A stretch of 11,368 nt of DNA, from assembly GCA_029936705.1 (NCBI GenBank), contig JAPYSD010000056.1, positions 1 through 11,368 of the forward strand. Reading direction: 5' to 3'. Numbering within the stretch: position 1 is the stretch's first letter; every line of letters begins with the position of its first letter. Made by a program: the position numbers and the translations under genes. Positions 1 through 6,223 of this stretch are shown piece after piece. Under the pieces are notes generated by a model, which had not been told where the DNA came from, made no database searches, and saw only the letters and a list, made by a program, of their open reading frames with translations. The DNA is from Croceicoccus sp. GTDB taxonomy: Bacteria > Pseudomonadota > Alphaproteobacteria > Sphingomonadales > Sphingomonadaceae.

Positions 1-793
1 CCTCCAGCCGCAGGGCGATGGATTCGACCAGCGCCTTGCGGACATTCTCGATATGTTGCTCGTCGGGCAGGTCGTCATGCTCGCCGTCGAGCGGGAAATC
101 GGCGTCCCAGTAGCGGCGTTCCTCGACCGCGAAACCGTCACCGTCGCGTGACACGATCAGCATGTGGCCGGGCTTCACCGCCTCGATCCCCTTCCACAGC
201 GTCATGCCGGGGACCATGACCTGCATCATCTGGTGCAATTGCGCCCGCGGATCCAGTTCGCGCGGAACGTCCGGATGCGCCAGCATCGCCTTGATCTCGC
301 TGCCCCAGAACACGCCCGCATCACCCACGTGGCAAAACAGCGGACGAATGCCGAACCTATCGCGCACCAGGATCAGCTGCTGCTTCGCCTCGTCGACGAG
401 CGCGAAGGCGAACTCGCCGCGCAGATGATGCACGAAGTCGAGGCCATGCTTGTGATAGAGCTTGATCGCCAGCTCGCTGTCCGACTTGGTGTTGAAGTCA
501 TAGCCATCGGTGCGCAGCAGGCCGCGAATACGCTTGTAGTCGTAGAACTCGCCGTTCGCGGTCAACACCATGCCCCCGGTCCCGTCACTATCGCGCCCGA
601 AGATCGGCTGGTCGCCCGCGTTCAGCCCGATGATCGACAGCCGCGTGTGGATCATCGCCAGCGCGTTGCCCTCGTCGATGTGAAAGCCGCGCCCGTCGGG
701 GCCGCGATGATAGAGCGCGTCGGCCATCTTCTCGGCCCGGGCGACGGTTTCAGGGTGATGGGATCGGGCCCACAGCCCGGCAATTCCGCACAT
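1..793 (-). CDS. Asparagine-synthetase-type glutamine amidotransferase (AsnB-like), C-terminus outside the window
   Basis: The 264 visible residues are a class II (Ntn) glutamine amidotransferase domain running into the start of an asparagine synthase ligase domain. The protein begins MCGIAGLW, so the catalytic Cys2 is exposed after removal of Met1. Other glutaminase-site residues are Arg51 (HTRLSI), the NGE motif at 80-82 and the SDSE motif at 104-107; RDRFGIRPLF at 144-153 is typical of the family. Family members release ammonia from glutamine and use it to amidate an ATP-activated carboxylate, normally aspartate. The start is well supported: AAGGAA lies 7 nt upstream of the ATG, and the gene begins 12 nt after the stop of the carbamoyltransferase gene, so the two are probably co-transcribed. 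Because its partner is a divergent carbamoyltransferase and a symporter, the acceptor may not be aspartate. The ATP-pyrophosphatase (SGG[VL]DS) and substrate sites are off the left edge, so true asparagine synthetase cannot be told from a specialised amidotransferase. Confidence 0.93.
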   Translation of the reverse strand, partial: MCGIAGLWARSHHPETVARAEKMADALYHRGPDGRGFHIDEGNALAMIHTRLSIIGLNAGDQPIFGRDSDGTGGMVLTANGEFYDYKRIRGLLRTDGYDFNTKSDSELAIKLYHKHGLDFVHHLRGEFAFALVDEAKQQLILVRDRFGIRPLFCHVGDAGVFWGSEIKAMLAHPDVPRELDPRAQLHQMMQVMVPGMTLWKGIEAVKPGHMLIVSRDGDGFAVEERRYWDADFPLDGEHDDLPDEQHIENVRKALVESIALRLE

Positions 794-805
794 CGCGGCG
801 TTCCT

Positions 806-1903
806 TTACTTGATCAATTCGCGGGGCACGATGTTGCGCACCCGCCCGAAGATGGCCAGCAGCAGCGCCTGGCGCAGCCACACCGCGCCATCGGCCTGGT
901 TGAAATAGAGATTGTGGTCGGTGGCATCGAGGCACACGCCCAGCTCCTCGCCCCGCGCCAGCGGGTGCAGGATTACCGTGTCGGTCTTCAGCTTGCTCTG
1001 CCCGTTGAGCGAGAACTCGTCCCCGAAGAAACGGTATCCGTCGCCCAGGAACGCGATCGCGTTCATGTAGATGACGTCGAGATATTCGAGGCTCTGCTTC
1101 AGGTTGCGGCTGAAATCGATGGTGATGGGGCTGGCATTGGTCAGCGCGCGCAGTTCGGCGCCCAGCGGGTCCGCCATTTCCGAGAAGATGGTGATATGGT
1201 TGATGTTCTTGTGGAACAGCAGTGCCAGGGTCAAAAAGCTTTTCACCGTGCGCATGTTGCCCGGCGTGCCGATGATGCCGATGGTCAGCCGGAACTGTTC
1301 GGGCAGCTCGCCGAACGCCAGCTCGGGCCGCCATTTCATCAGCGCGTACCAGTCAGCCAGCGCCTGCGTCGGATGCTCGTCCGACCCGTTGCCGCCGTTG
1401 ATCAGCGGGATTCGCATGTATTCGGTCAGCTGCTGCAGCGCTTGCTGCTGCGTGTGGCGCACCACCACGATATCGGCATAGCTATTGAACATCTGCCCGA
1501 TGTCGCGCATCGATTCGCCCTTGGCGACGCCGGTGGTCTTGGCGTCGGCCACGCTCATCGTCTTGCCGCCGACATGCAGCATCGCGCTTTCGAACGACAA
1601 GCGCGTGCGGGTGGACGGTTCGAAGAACGCGGCGGCCATGATCTTGTCGTCCAGCGCGTGCCCCACCGGAAACTTGCGCAATTGCAGATAGGCCGCCAGC
1701 TTTGACAGTTCCTGCATCAGCGGCAGGTCGAACTGCGCCGCGGACAGCACCGAGCAATTGTGCAGACGGTCGAGCACGTCGAGGTCGAGCCTGGGCGACA
1801 TTTCCAGCAGGTCGCGCGGGTCGGGGCAATTGCCGAGTACCCCGGCCTTGCGCGCCGGATCGGCGCGGTGGTCCAGCTGGCTGGCGGACTGGATGTCGTT
1901 CAC
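806..1903 (-). CDS. Aspartate-carbamoyltransferase paralogue with altered amino-acid site
   Basis: The product (365 aa) belongs to the aspartate/ornithine carbamoyltransferase fold family. It retains the carbamoyl-phosphate loop FFEPSTRTR (93-101), Lys128 in the KGES loop (E. coli Lys84), Arg149 (Arg105), HPTQ at 177-180, Arg218 (Arg167) and HPL at 313-315. In contrast, E. coli YMTRVQ is replaced by YMNAIA (279-284), so the equivalents of Arg229 and Gln231, which contact aspartate, are both alanine. The protein should therefore carbamoylate an amine, but perhaps not aspartate. The N-terminus before the core is about 43 residues longer than in E. coli PyrB. I chose the GTG at 1903 because it overlaps the upstream stop as GTGA. 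No strong Shine-Dalgarno is visible; an ATG at 1801 or an ATG at 1969 inside the upstream gene are alternatives. A symporter gene and its small companion precede it and an AsnB-like gene follows; no pyrC or regulatory pyrI gene is present in the window. Housekeeping PyrB remains possible but less likely. Confidence 0.87.
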   Translation of the reverse strand: MNDIQSASQLDHRADPARKAGVLGNCPDPRDLLEMSPRLDLDVLDRLHNCSVLSAAQFDLPLMQELSKLAAYLQLRKFPVGHALDDKIMAAAFFEPSTRTRLSFESAMLHVGGKTMSVADAKTTGVAKGESMRDIGQMFNSYADIVVVRHTQQQALQQLTEYMRIPLINGGNGSDEHPTQALADWYALMKWRPELAFGELPEQFRLTIGIIGTPGNMRTVKSFLTLALLFHKNINHITIFSEMADPLGAELRALTNASPITIDFSRNLKQSLEYLDVIYMNAIAFLGDGYRFFGDEFSLNGQSKLKTDTVILHPLARGEELGVCLDATDHNLYFNQADGAVWLRQALLLAIFGRVRNIVPRELIK

Positions 1904-2022
1904 CAGATCGATCCCGACTTCGCATCGCGCACCAGCATCGTGCCAAGCGCGATCGCCGAAACCGCGCACCAGATCAGCGCGGTCCAGACCGCGACTTCGA
2001 GGAATCCTGCAGAAAAGCTCAT
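1900..2022 (-). CDS. 40-residue single-span membrane protein coupled to the symporter
   Basis: This short gene lies between the symporter and the carbamoyltransferase and overlaps both by 4 nt: ATGA with the symporter stop and GTGA with the next start. A near-perfect Shine-Dalgarno, AAGGAGG, sits 4 nt before the ATG. The product starts MSFSAGFLEVAVW, has one hydrophobic span at about residues 7-30, and ends in a short basic tail (VRDAKSGSIW). Its size, single helix and position directly after an SSS-family transporter resemble known small partners of such symporters (for example MetS, DUF4212 and YhdT-type subunits), but I recognise no specific family. By analogy it may assemble with or stabilise the symporter. 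It is unlikely to be a chance frame: the overlaps are exact, the ribosome site strong, and the span clearly hydrophobic. Confidence 0.8.
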   Translation of the reverse strand: MSFSAGFLEVAVWTALIWCAVSAIALGTMLVRDAKSGSIW

Positions 2023-3455
2023 GAGTCCTCCTTCAACCGCGCCCAGTCGAACGGGTTCCGGCCCGATTTCCGGTTCAATGCGCAGGCAGCCAGCACCCAG
2101 ACCATCGAGACCGCTGTCGCGAGGGTGGTCGCGACGAACCAGCCGATGGTGAAATAGCAGACCAGCCCCGTGCCCGCGCCCAGCACCATGCCGCCCAGCG
2201 CGCCCGCCGTATTGGCGCTGCGCCAATAGAGGCCGGTGATGATGGGAAAGATCATCGCGCCCACCAGCGGTCCGGCAAAGAACAGCACGCTGGCCAGCGT
2301 CCCGATGCGCGGCGCGCACAGCGCCCATGTCAGCACGCCCAGCGCCAGCGTGATCCACTGCGCCGCCGCTTTCAGGGCGGCGGGCTGCGCATCGGGGCGC
2401 AGCAGGCGGCGCCAGATATCCTCGGTAATCAGGTCGCTGGTGGCGGCCAGCAGGCTGTCGATGCTGGAAGCGAGCGAGCAGAACACGATGATGAAGATGC
2501 CGATCGCGCCCGCCGTGCCCAGCACCTGCGCGATCACCAGCGGCCCGACCATGTCGGCGCTGGGCACCGCGACGCCCAGTGCGCCCGATGCCAGCGCGAT
2601 GAAGCCGGCCGCCACCGGGATGGGCAGCCAGACCAGCCCGCCGATGAAGAACGCCTTGCCGCCCACGCCTTCGCGAAAGGCAAAGGCGCGGCTCCACCAG
2701 ACATTGTTGTGAAACACCTCGCCCAGGCCAAACAGCAGGTTGTTGAAGATCGCCATGATCGCGGCGGGGAACAGCACGTCGAGCAGCGCGGGCTTGTTCG
2801 CCGAGAGCTCGGCGTGAATTTCGCCCACCGATACCTGCGTCAGTACGGCGAAGCCGGTGACGACGATGCCGATGATGATGATCAGCGTCTGGATGAAGTC
2901 GGTGCCGATCACCGCCCCCAGCCCGCCGCGCATGGTATAGAGCACGCAGACGCCCAAGATCACCGTCATGCCCCAGACATAGTCGATCCCGGCAAGCGCT
3001 TCGAGCAATATGCCGCCTGCCATCGCCATGCTGACCAGCCATGTCAGCGAGTAGAACAGCGTGAACACCAGGAACACCGCCCAGGTCGCCCGGCCATAGC
3101 GCAGGCGGAAGAAATCGCCGCTGGTATAGCCGTGCGGCATCAGCCGGCGAATCCGCACCGCCAGCGGCGCGAACAGCATCAGCCCCAGCGAGGCGGTGGC
3201 ATAGGCGATCATGCCCCACACCCCCAGCTCCAGCGCGAATTGCGGGGCCAGCATGGTGGTATTCGAAGTGATCCAGGTCGCCGCCGCGGTCGCCGATCCC
3301 AGCGCCAGCCCGACATTGCGGCCCGCCAGCGCGTGATCCTCGAAATTCTTGTTGCGGCGGCCCCAGTAGATGCCCAGCCCGATCCACAGCACGCTGAACG
3401 CGGCCAGCAGGATCCAGCCCAGCGTGGGGTCGAGGAAGATTGTGCGCTCAGCCAT
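2019..3455 (-). CDS. Sodium:solute symporter (SSS family)
   Basis: The product (478 aa) is a polytopic inner-membrane protein of the SSS family (LeuT fold), expected to import a solute with Na+. The length and about 12-13 hydrophobic segments fit. The family signature is at 329-346: ASSIDSLLAATSDLITED, whose paired serines correspond to the Na2 sodium-site region in vSGLT. Other family-like stretches are the TM1-TM2 region WITSNTT (61-67) and GYTSGDFFRLRYG (109-121). Substrate cannot be read from sequence; urea/DUR3-like, amino-acid and nucleobase-type substrates are all possible. The ATG at 3455 was preferred; a GTG at 3464 would add three residues. The start overlaps the stop of the upstream anchored-protein gene (ATGGCTGA), and there is no good Shine-Dalgarno, so translation may depend on coupling to that gene. 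The stop overlaps the 40-residue companion gene. Location next to a carbamoyltransferase and amidotransferase suggests it imports their substrate. Confidence 0.92.
   Translation of the reverse strand: MAERTIFLDPTLGWILLAAFSVLWIGLGIYWGRRNKNFEDHALAGRNVGLALGSATAAATWITSNTTMLAPQFALELGVWGMIAYATASLGLMLFAPLAVRIRRLMPHGYTSGDFFRLRYGRATWAVFLVFTLFYSLTWLVSMAMAGGILLEALAGIDYVWGMTVILGVCVLYTMRGGLGAVIGTDFIQTLIIIIGIVVTGFAVLTQVSVGEIHAELSANKPALLDVLFPAAIMAIFNNLLFGLGEVFHNNVWWSRAFAFREGVGGKAFFIGGLVWLPIPVAAGFIALASGALGVAVPSADMVGPLVIAQVLGTAGAIGIFIIVFCSLASSIDSLLAATSDLITEDIWRRLLRPDAQPAALKAAAQWITLALGVLTWALCAPRIGTLASVLFFAGPLVGAMIFPIITGLYWRSANTAGALGGMVLGAGTGLVCYFTIGWFVATTLATAVSMVWVLAACALNRKSGRNPFDWARLKEDS
2027..2033 (-). promoter_or_regulatory. 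Strong ribosome binding site inside the symporter gene's 3' end
   Basis: AAGGAGG lies within the last codons of the symporter (encoding Lys-Glu-Asp), 4 nt before the ATG at 2022. It decides that the 40-residue frame is a real translated gene and suggests it is made at a high rate relative to its neighbours, whose ribosome sites are weak. Confidence 0.75.
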
Positions 3456-3870
3456 GGCGGTCACCGTCGCGGCTGCCGCGCAGGATGATGCCCAGCACCG
3501 CCAAGAATACCACGCCGCCCAGCAGGGTCAGCAGCAGCGCGCGGGTCAGCGACTGGTGCCGCACTTCCAGTACGATGCTGTCGGTTACCGCGCCGCCTTC
3601 GGGGCCGATGGCGATGGTGTAGTCGCCGTCGGACAGGCCCGAGAGGAACAGTTTTTCCCCACTGCCGCCAAAGACGGATCGTTCGGGGCCGCTGCCCTAC
3701 GCCAGGGTAATATCGACCGGCCCATCGGCCTGCCACGACAGCGAAGCCTGTCCGGTATCGCTGGTCAGCGCGACATCGTCGTCGAATGCGGGCTGGGCGA
3801 AAGCAGGCGCGGCGAATGCAAGCAGGGTTGCGGCCAGCGGCGCCAACCCTGTGCGGGCGGCGCGTGCCAC
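3448..3870 (-). pseudogene. Secreted, C-terminally membrane-anchored small protein interrupted by an in-frame TAG
   Basis: The frame is 140 codons from a GTG at 3870 to a TGA that overlaps the symporter start. Residues 1-25 form a signal peptide ending AFA before QPAF. Residues 26-105 look like a beta-sandwich domain, fibronectin-III-like in character (SGLSDGDYTIAI at 77-88), and residues 110-130 form a transmembrane helix followed by a basic tail. Codon 58 (3697-3699) is TAG. The frame stays open for 82 codons after it, with coherent protein-like sequence and no internal ATG, so this was one gene recently broken by a single substitution (for example from CAG or TGG), or a sequencing error, or an amber codon that is read through. 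AGGGG about 7-9 nt upstream supports the GTG start. The predicted topology puts the domain in the periplasm beside the symporter, suggesting a solute-capture or assembly partner. I do not recognise a named family. Confidence 0.72.
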
Positions 3871-3954
3871 GATCGATCCCCTGTATTCCGCGATCCCGCC
3901 TTCTCCGTCGCTGCGTGAAGGAAACCGCCTACCAAGCCAAAGCCGCGAGGGCCA

Positions 3955-3984
3955 CCGGCGGCGGAAATTTTATCCCGCCGCCGG
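3955..3984 (-). terminator. 10-bp perfect GC hairpin after pntB
   Basis: Arms 3955-3964 and 3975-3984 are perfectly complementary (CCGGCGGCGG) around a 10-nt AT-rich loop. It lies 9 nt after the pntB stop codon. No T-tract follows, so it is either a Rho-assisted terminator, an RNA 3'-end stabiliser, or an attenuator between the transhydrogenase operon and the symporter operon. The loop contains TAAAAT on the minus strand, which resembles a -10 box, but the best -35-like match (CTGACG) is 19 nt upstream, so a promoter here is only a weak possibility. The remainder of the 123-nt gap down to 3871 shows nothing else I can support. Confidence 0.45.
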
Positions 3985-3993
3985 GGCGCCGCG

Positions 3994-5523
3994 TCAGTCG
4001 GCGAGCGACTTGTTGATCTCTTCCACCATCTTCTTGGCGTCGGAGAGCAGCATCATCGTCTGGTCCATGTAGAACACGTCATTGTCGACACCAGCATAGC
4101 CGACGCCGCCCATCGAGCGTTTGAGGAAGAACACCTGCTTCGCCTTGCCCACGTCGAACACGGGCATGCCGTAGATGGGCGAGGACTTGTCGGTCTTGGC
4201 CGCGGGGTTCACCACGTCGTTCGCGCCGATGACGAAGGCGACGTCGGTCTGCGCGAACTCGCCGTTGATGTCTTCCAGCTCGAACACCTCGTCATAGGGC
4301 ACGTTGGCTTCGGCCAGCAGCACGTTCATGTGGCCGGGCATGCGCCCCGCGACGGGGTGGATGGCATATTTGACCGCGACGCCCTTTTCCTTGAGCAGGT
4401 CGCTCATCTCGCGCAGCACGTGCTGCGCCTGCGCGACCGCCATGCCATAGCCCGGGATGATGATGACCTGTTCGGCCTGGCTCATCATGAAGGCCGCGTC
4501 CTCGGCGCTGCCGCGCTTCCACGGGCGGTCGGTCTTGACCGCGCCGCCGCCGCCGCCGGTATCCTCGGCGCCGAAGCCGCCCGCGATCACGCTGATGAAG
4601 CTGCGGTTCATCGCCCGGCACATGATATAGGACAGGATCGCGCCCGATGCGCCGACCAGCGCGCCGGTGATGATCATCGCCGTGTTGTGCAGGGTGAAAC
4701 CCATCGCCGCCGCTGCCCAGCCCGAATAGGAATTGAGCATCGACACGACCACCGGCATGTCCGCGCCGCCGATCGGGATGATCAGCAGGAAACCGATGAC
4801 GAAGGCCAGCACCAGCAAGACGGGGAAGACCCATCCCGGCGCCGGATCGGTGGCCGCGAACACCGCCGTCAGCACCAGGATGGCAACCAGCGTGCCCAGG
4901 TTGATGACATGCCGGGCGGGCAGCATGATCGGTGCGCCGCTCATGTTGCCGTTCAGCTTCAGGAACGCGATGACCGATCCCGAGAAGGTGATCGCACCGA
5001 TCGCCGCGCCCAGCGCCATCTCGATCCGGCTGACCGGGCTGATGACCAGCGTCTCAAGCCCCGTCGGGTCGATATGCGACACCAGGATCCCGAACGCGCC
5101 CGGATTTGCATAGGCCGCGCCCGCCACCAGCACGGCAGCAAGCCCGACCAGCGAGTGGAATGCGGCGACCAGCTGCGGCATCGCGGTCATGGCGATGCGG
5201 CGCGCGGTGGTAAGCCCGATCACCGCGCCGATGACAATGGCGACCAGGATCTCCAGCGCGGTCGTGCCGTCGATGGACACGTGCATCGCGTCCGGACCGG
5301 TCATTTCGGAATGCATCGGGAAATGGGTAATCAGCGTCGTGACCACCGCGATGGTCATGCCGACCATGCCATAGCGATTGCCCGCACGGCTGGTCGCCGG
5401 GCTGGACAACCCGCGCAGCGCGAGGATGAAGCACACGCCAGCGACCAGATAGGCGAGCGCCACCCACGGGTTCACGCTCTTCACCTCGGCACCGGCGACA
5501 GCCAGAAGGTTCAGCACGCTCAT
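3994..5523 (-). CDS. pntB: NAD(P) transhydrogenase beta subunit
   Basis: The 509-aa product carries the membrane part (dII) of the proton-translocating transhydrogenase and the NADP(H)-binding domain dIII. With PntAA and PntAB it moves hydride from NADH to NADP+ while protons flow into the cytoplasm. About nine hydrophobic segments occupy residues 17-320; His123 in AFHSLVGLAAV matches the proton-channel histidine of E. coli PntB (His91). A glycine-rich linker (GGGGG at 323-327) leads into dIII, which shows GYGMAVAQAQ (358-367), HPVAGRMPGHMN (389-400), GANDVVNPAA (433-442) and KRSMGGVGYAG (468-478), all NADP-site motifs. The start overlaps the pntAB stop by 4 nt (ATGA), which implies coupled translation of subunits of one complex. 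Confidence 0.97.
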   Translation of the reverse strand: MSVLNLLAVAGAEVKSVNPWVALAYLVAGVCFILALRGLSSPATSRAGNRYGMVGMTIAVVTTLITHFPMHSEMTGPDAMHVSIDGTTALEILVAIVIGAVIGLTTARRIAMTAMPQLVAAFHSLVGLAAVLVAGAAYANPGAFGILVSHIDPTGLETLVISPVSRIEMALGAAIGAITFSGSVIAFLKLNGNMSGAPIMLPARHVINLGTLVAILVLTAVFAATDPAPGWVFPVLLVLAFVIGFLLIIPIGGADMPVVVSMLNSYSGWAAAAMGFTLHNTAMIITGALVGASGAILSYIMCRAMNRSFISVIAGGFGAEDTGGGGGAVKTDRPWKRGSAEDAAFMMSQAEQVIIIPGYGMAVAQAQHVLREMSDLLKEKGVAVKYAIHPVAGRMPGHMNVLLAEANVPYDEVFELEDINGEFAQTDVAFVIGANDVVNPAAKTDKSSPIYGMPVFDVGKAKQVFFLKRSMGGVGYAGVDNDVFYMDQTMMLLSDAKKMVEEINKSLAD

Positions 5524-5834
5524 GCCTCACCCCCTTCTGCCTTTTTGGGCGCACGCGGTTCCTTCTTTTTATACATCGCCAGCATGCGTTCGGTGACCGC
5601 AAAGCCGCCAAAGATGTTGATGCTGGCCAGCACCACGCCCAGCAGCCCCAGCCACTTGGCAGTCACGCTGCCAGCCTCGGCCGAGGCGATCAGCGCGCCG
5701 ACGATGATGACCGACGAGATCGCATTGGTCACCGCCATCAGCGGCGTGTGCAGCGCGGGGGTCACCGACCACACCACGTAATAGCCGACGAAGCACGCCA
5801 GCACGAAGATCGACAGGATCGCGATAAAGTCCAT
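5520..5834 (-). CDS. pntAB: NAD(P) transhydrogenase alpha subunit, membrane part
   Basis: This 104-residue protein supplies the transmembrane helices that in E. coli form the C-terminus of PntA; in alphaproteobacteria they are a separate polypeptide. It begins MDFIAILSIFVLACFVGYYV and has three to four helices (about 5-22, 32-52, 56-79), with VTPALHTPLMAVTNAIS and ASINIFGGFAVTERML as family-like stretches. The C-terminal tail is rich in Lys, Glu and Ala. I placed the start at the ATG at 5834, which shares an A with the stop of the lipoprotein gene (TGATG) and has GGAGAG 6 nt upstream. A TTG seven codons earlier (5855) is a weaker alternative. The stop overlaps pntB by 4 nt. Confidence 0.95.
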   Translation of the reverse strand: MDFIAILSIFVLACFVGYYVVWSVTPALHTPLMAVTNAISSVIIVGALIASAEAGSVTAKWLGLLGVVLASINIFGGFAVTERMLAMYKKKEPRAPKKAEGGEA

Positions 5835-6223
5835 CAGTTTCTCTCCGCCGTCCAAGGCTGCATGAAGTCGCGGCCCTCGCTCCAGGTCTCACCGACCAGC
5901 GTGCCGCCCTGCAGGCAGGCGCTGGAGTGATAGGGGCCGCTATTGTCCGATGTGCGGAACGCGACGCAGGTGCGGCCCTGCCCCGTTCCGGCCTTGCCGC
6001 CCAGGATCGGGCTGCCATAGAAGCTGCCCGTCACGCCGCCGCCGCGTTCGATGCGAAGCTCCATCGGCTGGCTGTAGGGGTCGACGTCCAGTTCCGGGCG
6101 CAGGTCGACAGTCCAGCTCCCCGCCATGGCCTGGACCGGATCGTTGCCGCCCGATCCGAATGTCGCGCATCCCGCAAGGGTCATGGCCGCCAACCCGCAT
6201 GGCGCGAGCCGCGGGGCCATCAT
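5834..6223 (-). CDS. Small predicted lipoprotein encoded inside the transhydrogenase operon
   Basis: The 129-residue product has a short signal sequence ending in a lipobox, LAGC at 16-19, so Cys19 would be lipidated; Ala at +2 is compatible with outer-membrane sorting. The mature part is 110 residues of alternating polar and hydrophobic character with many Gly (GSFYGSPI, HSSACLQGGTLVGETW) and closes with a WTAERN end, which suggests a small beta-barrel or lipocalin-like fold. I do not recognise a named family. Two further cysteines in the mature part (in RTCVAF and SSACLQ) could form a disulfide. The gene overlaps pntAA by 4 nt (ATGA) and shares 1 nt with pntAB (TGATG), so it is locked into the operon's translation. 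A second ATG directly follows the first; the choice changes one residue. A direct role in the transhydrogenase is not obvious, since that enzyme sits in the inner membrane. Confidence 0.85.
   Translation of the reverse strand: MMAPRLAPCGLAAMTLAGCATFGSGGNDPVQAMAGSWTVDLRPELDVDPYSQPMELRIERGGGVTGSFYGSPILGGKAGTGQGRTCVAFRTSDNSGPYHSSACLQGGTLVGETWSEGRDFMQPWTAERN
5841..5846 (-). promoter_or_regulatory. Ribosome binding site that decides the pntAB start
   Basis: GGAGAG ends 6 nt before the ATG at 5834, an ideal spacing, and lies inside the last codons of the lipoprotein gene. It argues against the upstream in-frame TTG at 5855. Confidence 0.6.

Noticed and set aside
164..1705. Long plus-strand open frame (513 codons) opposite the amidotransferase and carbamoyltransferase genes
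   Set aside because: It spans two recognised minus-strand genes and their junction, is rich in Arg, His, Gln and Asp as expected for the complement of GC-rich coding DNA, and has no recognisable motif.
1904..1969. Start of the carbamoyltransferase at the ATG at 1969
   Set aside because: It would lie deep inside the 40-residue gene with no ribosome site; the GTGA overlap at 1903 matches the gene junction style of the rest of the unit.
3461..3736. 91-codon minus-strand frame overlapping the interrupted anchored protein
   Set aside because: It is an Arg-rich alternate frame; the real frame shows a signal peptide, domain and membrane helix.
3448..3870. Frameshift as the cause of the interruption in the anchored-protein gene
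   Set aside because: The reading frame is the same before and after the TAG, so a single-base substitution explains it and no insertion or deletion is needed.
4330..5781. Plus-strand open frame of 483 codons opposite pntB and pntAB
   Set aside because: It is dominated by Arg, Asp, His and Gln with no motifs, while the opposite strand encodes unmistakable transhydrogenase subunits.
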